Below are positions 40,308 through 42,662 of a stretch of 42,662 nucleotides of DNA, one piece after another. The stretch spans positions 1 through 42,662 of the forward strand of contig VGZT01000017.1 in the NCBI GenBank assembly GCA_016872495.1, given 5' to 3'. Positions within the stretch are counted from its first letter, which is position 1. Every line of letters begins with the position of its first letter. Position numbers and translations under genes: made by a program. Under the pieces are notes generated by a model. It was not told the DNA's origin. It worked only from the letters and a program-made list of their open reading frames with translations, and ran no database searches. This stretch comes from SAR202 cluster bacterium. GTDB lineage: Bacteria; Chloroflexota; Dehalococcoidia; Lucifugimonadales; Lucifugimonadaceae.

Positions 40308-42662
40308 ATGACCCAGACTCAGGAGTTCGGACTCGATCTCGCCGGCCGCCGCCTTTCCATGGAGGTCGGTCGAACCGCCCGCCTGGCCCAGGGCGCAGTC
40401 ACGGTCCGGTACGGCGACACCATCGTTCTCGTCACCGCATGCGCCTCGAAGCAGGCGCGACCCGGCCAGGACTTCTTCCCTTTGACCGTCGACGCCGAAG
40501 AGCGCATGTATGCCGCAGGCAAGATCCCGGGCAGCTTCTTCAAGCGCGAGGGACGGCCGGGCACCGACGCGGTACTCATGGCCCGCATGACCGACCGCCC
40601 GATACGCCCGTTATTCCCGAAGGGCTTCTATAACGAGGTCCAGGTCATCGAAACGATCATCTCGGTCGATCACGTCAACCAGCCGGATATCCTGGGCATC
40701 GTCGGCGCCTCGGCCGCCCTCACGATCTCCGACATCCCGTTTGACGACCCGATCGGAGCCTGCCGAATCGGCTATGTCGACGGCCAGCTGGTCGTCAACC
40801 CGACCTATGAGCAGCTCGAGACGAGCCAGCTCGACCTGACTGTGGCCGGTACGGGCGACGCCATCATGATGGTCGAGTCCGGCGCCCGCGAAATCCCCGA
40901 GTCGGTCCTGGTCGACGCCCTCAAGCTCGCCCAGGAGGTCAACGGCAGCATCGTTGAGAAGATCCGCGAGATGCAGCGGCAGGTCGGCAAGAAGAAGTGG
41001 GAAGTCACCCCGAACGCGGCCCTCGAGGCGGCGCTATCCCACGCGCGAACGTTCTTCGGGGATCGCCTGAAAGAGGCGCTCAGGCTTCCCGGTGGCAAGC
41101 AGGCGCGCAGTGACCGCATGAGCGAGCTGCGGACCGAGATGGTTACCGCGCTCAAAGAGGAGCACGGCGAAAGCGCTCTCGCGGAGGCCTTCCACGAGCT
41201 CGAGGGCGAGGCAGTTCGTGCCGCGATCCTCAATGAATCCCGCCGCCCGGATGGTCGAACGTTTGACGCGCTCCGGCCACTGGCGTCGGAGGTCAGCTAC
41301 CTCCCGCGCGCGCACGGCAGCGCCCTGTTCACGAGAGGCGAGACCCAGGTCCTCTCGGTCGTTACCCTCGGTTCGATGGGCGACCACCAGAAGATCGACT
41401 CCCTGAGTCCCGAGACCGAAAAGTTCTTCATGCACCACTACAACTTCCCCGGGTTCTCGACCGGCGAAGTGCGGCGTGCTGGCACCGGTCGCCGGGAGAT
41501 CGGGCACGGTGCCCTTGCCGAGCGGGCGATCAAGCCCGTGCTACCCGACACCGAGACGTTCCCGTACACGATCCGGATCGTGTCAGACGTGCTCAGCTCC
41601 AACGGCAGCTCGTCGATGGCGAGCGTATGTGGTGGAATCCTGGCCCTCATGGACGCCGGCGTGCCGATCAAGTCGCCCGTTGCCGGAATCGCCATGGGGC
41701 TGGTCACCGGCCACGGCAAGAACGCGGTGCTGACCGATATCCAGGGCGCCGAAGACCACTCCGGCGACATGGACTTCAAGGTGGCCGGGACCGTCGAAGG
41801 CATCACAGCCCTCCAGATGGACATCAAGGTCAAGGGCATCACTTACGTCACGATGAAGAGCGCGCTCGAGCAGGCGCGCAAGGCCCGGCTGCAGATCCTC
41901 GAGCACATGCGCGAGACGATCGGCCAGCCGCGGGCCGAGCTGAGCAAGTTTGCCCCGCGCATGCTCCGCATCCAGATCCCGGTCGACAAGATCGGCACGG
42001 TGATCGGCCCGGGTGGCAAGGTCATCCGAGGGATGATCGAGCGGTACGGCGTCTCGATCGACGTCGAGGACGACGGCACCGTGGTCGTCGGCTCAGCCGA
42101 CGGCGATTCCGCCGAGCAGGCGATCGCCCAGATCAGGGCGATGACCAAGGAGATCGAGATAGGGGAGACCTACCGTGGGCGGGTCTCTCGCATCATGCCG
42201 TTTGGTGCAATGGTCGAAATCCTGCCGGGCAAGGACGGGCTTGTGCACGCGAGCCAGTTCTCGAACGACCGCAACGACAATGTGGAGAAGTTTGTGAAGC
42301 TGGGCGACGAGTTGGAAGTGGTGGTCGCAGAAATCGATCACCTGAACCGCGTTAACCTGGCACTGAAGAACCGTCCGGGACGCGACGGGGCGCCGGCTGA
42401 CGGGGATGCCGACGCTGGCGACTCGGGTGGGGGTGAAGGCGGCTACGAGCGCCAGCGGGCGCCGCGTGGCCAGTACGAGCGCCGGGACCGTCGCGACGGC
42501 GGCGGGCGCGGCGACCGCGGCGGCGACCGGGGGTCGCGCAGGCCGTCCTACGGCGGGGACCGCGGCGGGGATCGCGGTGGCGACCGCGGCGGGGATCGCG
42601 GTGGCGACCGCGGCGGGGACCGCGGCGGGGACCGCGGCGGGGATCGCGGTGGCGACCGCGGC
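40308..42662 (+). CDS. pnp: Polyribonucleotide nucleotidyltransferase (partial, runs off the right edge)
   Basis: At least 785 residues of PNPase, the phosphorolytic 3'-5' exoribonuclease. Two RNase PH domains are present (about 5-145 and 320-540, with [22 protein letters not shown] and the catalytic Asp region [10 protein letters not shown]), joined by the helical linker. A KH domain (about 555-615, [14 protein letters not shown]) and an S1 domain (about 622-690) follow. From about 700 the tail is charged, rich in Arg and Gly, and ends in nine GDRG repeats at the window edge. ATG at 40308 has AAAGGA 11 nt upstream; in-frame ATGs at 40278 and 40296 are less likely. Confidence 0.97.
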   Translation, partial: MTQTQEFGLDLAGRRLSMEVGRTARLAQGAVTVRYGDTIVLVTACASKQARPGQDFFPLTVDAEERMYAAGKIPGSFFKREGRPGTDAVLMARMTDRPIRPLFPKGFYNEVQVIETIISVDHVNQPDILGIVGASAALTISDIPFDDPIGACRIGYVDGQLVVNPTYEQLETSQLDLTVAGTGDAIMMVESGAREIPESVLVDALKLAQEVNGSIVEKIREMQRQVGKKKWEVTPNAALEAALSHARTFFGDRLKEALRLPGGKQARSDRMSELRTEMVTALKEEHGESALAEAFHELEGEAVRAAILNESRRPDGRTFDALRPLASEVSYLPRAHGSALFTRGETQVLSVVTLGSMGDHQKIDSLSPETEKFFMHHYNFPGFSTGEVRRAGTGRREIGHGALAERAIKPVLPDTETFPYTIRIVSDVLSSNGSSSMASVCGGILALMDAGVPIKSPVAGIAMGLVTGHGKNAVLTDIQGAEDHSGDMDFKVAGTVEGITALQMDIKVKGITYVTMKSALEQARKARLQILEHMRETIGQPRAELSKFAPRMLRIQIPVDKIGTVIGPGGKVIRGMIERYGVSIDVEDDGTVVVGSADGDSAEQAIAQIRAMTKEIEIGETYRGRVSRIMPFGAMVEILPGKDGLVHASQFSNDRNDNVEKFVKLGDELEVVVAEIDHLNRVNLALKNRPGRDGAPADGDADAGDSGGGEGGYERQRAPRGQYERRDRRDGGGRGDRGGDRGSRRPSYGGDRGGDRGGDRGGDRGGDRGGDRGGDRGGDRGGDRG
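42555..42662 (+). repeat. 12-nt tandem repeat encoding GDRG units
   Basis: Nine in-frame 12-nt units (GGN GAY CGC GGY) fill the last 108 bases and continue past the edge. Synonymous third-position differences create a partial 24-nt higher-order period (GGGGATCGCGGT with GGCGACCGCGGC). The units encode the Arg-Gly-rich tail of PNPase. Confidence 0.9.

Noticed and set aside
42555-42662. CRISPR or minisatellite outside genes
   Set aside because: The repeat is in frame with pnp and encodes GDRG units with synonymous changes, so it is coding.

Overview
The window is a GC-rich stretch of bacterial chromosome with dense, mostly well-recognised genes, frequent GTG/TTG starts and short operons. The gene set (an aspS-tig-clpP-clpX run, an efp-xseA-xseB run, rpsO-pnp, a molybdenum hydroxylase operon, CaiB-type CoA transferase, SMP-30 and Gfo/Idh enzymes) would fit an uncultured Chloroflexota of the Dehalococcoidia/SAR202 type. 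That placement is inferred from gene content and is not proven. No CRISPR array, prophage, insertion sequence or rRNA was seen.

Layout. 1-300: tail of a membrane protein entering from the left, carrying an in-frame copy pair of a palindromic repeat. 662-3600 (minus): TetR regulator plus MMPL/RND exporter with a clear promoter/operator. 3878-6849 (plus): SMP-30 lactonase-like protein, CoA transferase and alpha/beta hydrolase. 7106-8185 (minus): Gfo/Idh/MocA oxidoreductase. 8427-10929 (plus): a pterin cassette of folE, a PTR1/FolM-like pteridine reductase, a quinoid-dihydropteridine-reductase-like SDR and folB, followed by a possible 28-residue peptide and a GT4 glycosyltransferase. 12700-16913 (minus): a MoaD/ThiS-like sulfur carrier and a three-subunit molybdenum hydroxylase (FAD, 2Fe-2S, Mo subunits), with a metal-dependent amidohydrolase divergent at 17147. 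18455-19960 (minus): a DMT transporter and an unusual A-type Fe-S carrier homologue with a Gly/Cys tail. 20249-21405 (plus): Lrp/AsnC regulator and BioY.

21479-26687 (plus): aspS, then trigger factor, ClpP and ClpX, a protein folding and turnover unit. 26694-35852 (minus): two tRNA-Ser genes followed by dprA, topA, a tyrosine recombinase, aroQ, a Xaa-Pro peptidase, efp, xseA, xseB and a PurN-like formyltransferase, very tightly packed. 35968-38671 (plus): glmU and a CBS/CorC membrane protein. 38932-39540 (minus): a collagen-like lipoprotein with its own promoter and terminator. 39959 to the right edge (plus): rpsO, an intercistronic terminator and pnp, whose C-terminus is a Gly-Asp-Arg-Gly repeat cut off by the window end.

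The most interesting system-level signal is the pterin cassette: GTP cyclohydrolase I with two different pterin-reducing SDRs and dihydroneopterin aldolase in one transcription unit. This suggests making and recycling a tetrahydropterin cofactor as well as folate. Other points for follow-up are the A-type carrier lacking its first conserved Cys, the covarying palindromic repeat that has become protein-coding, EF-P and AroQ active-site variants, a possible leaderless tRNA-Ser promoter, and the rpsO leader hairpin.
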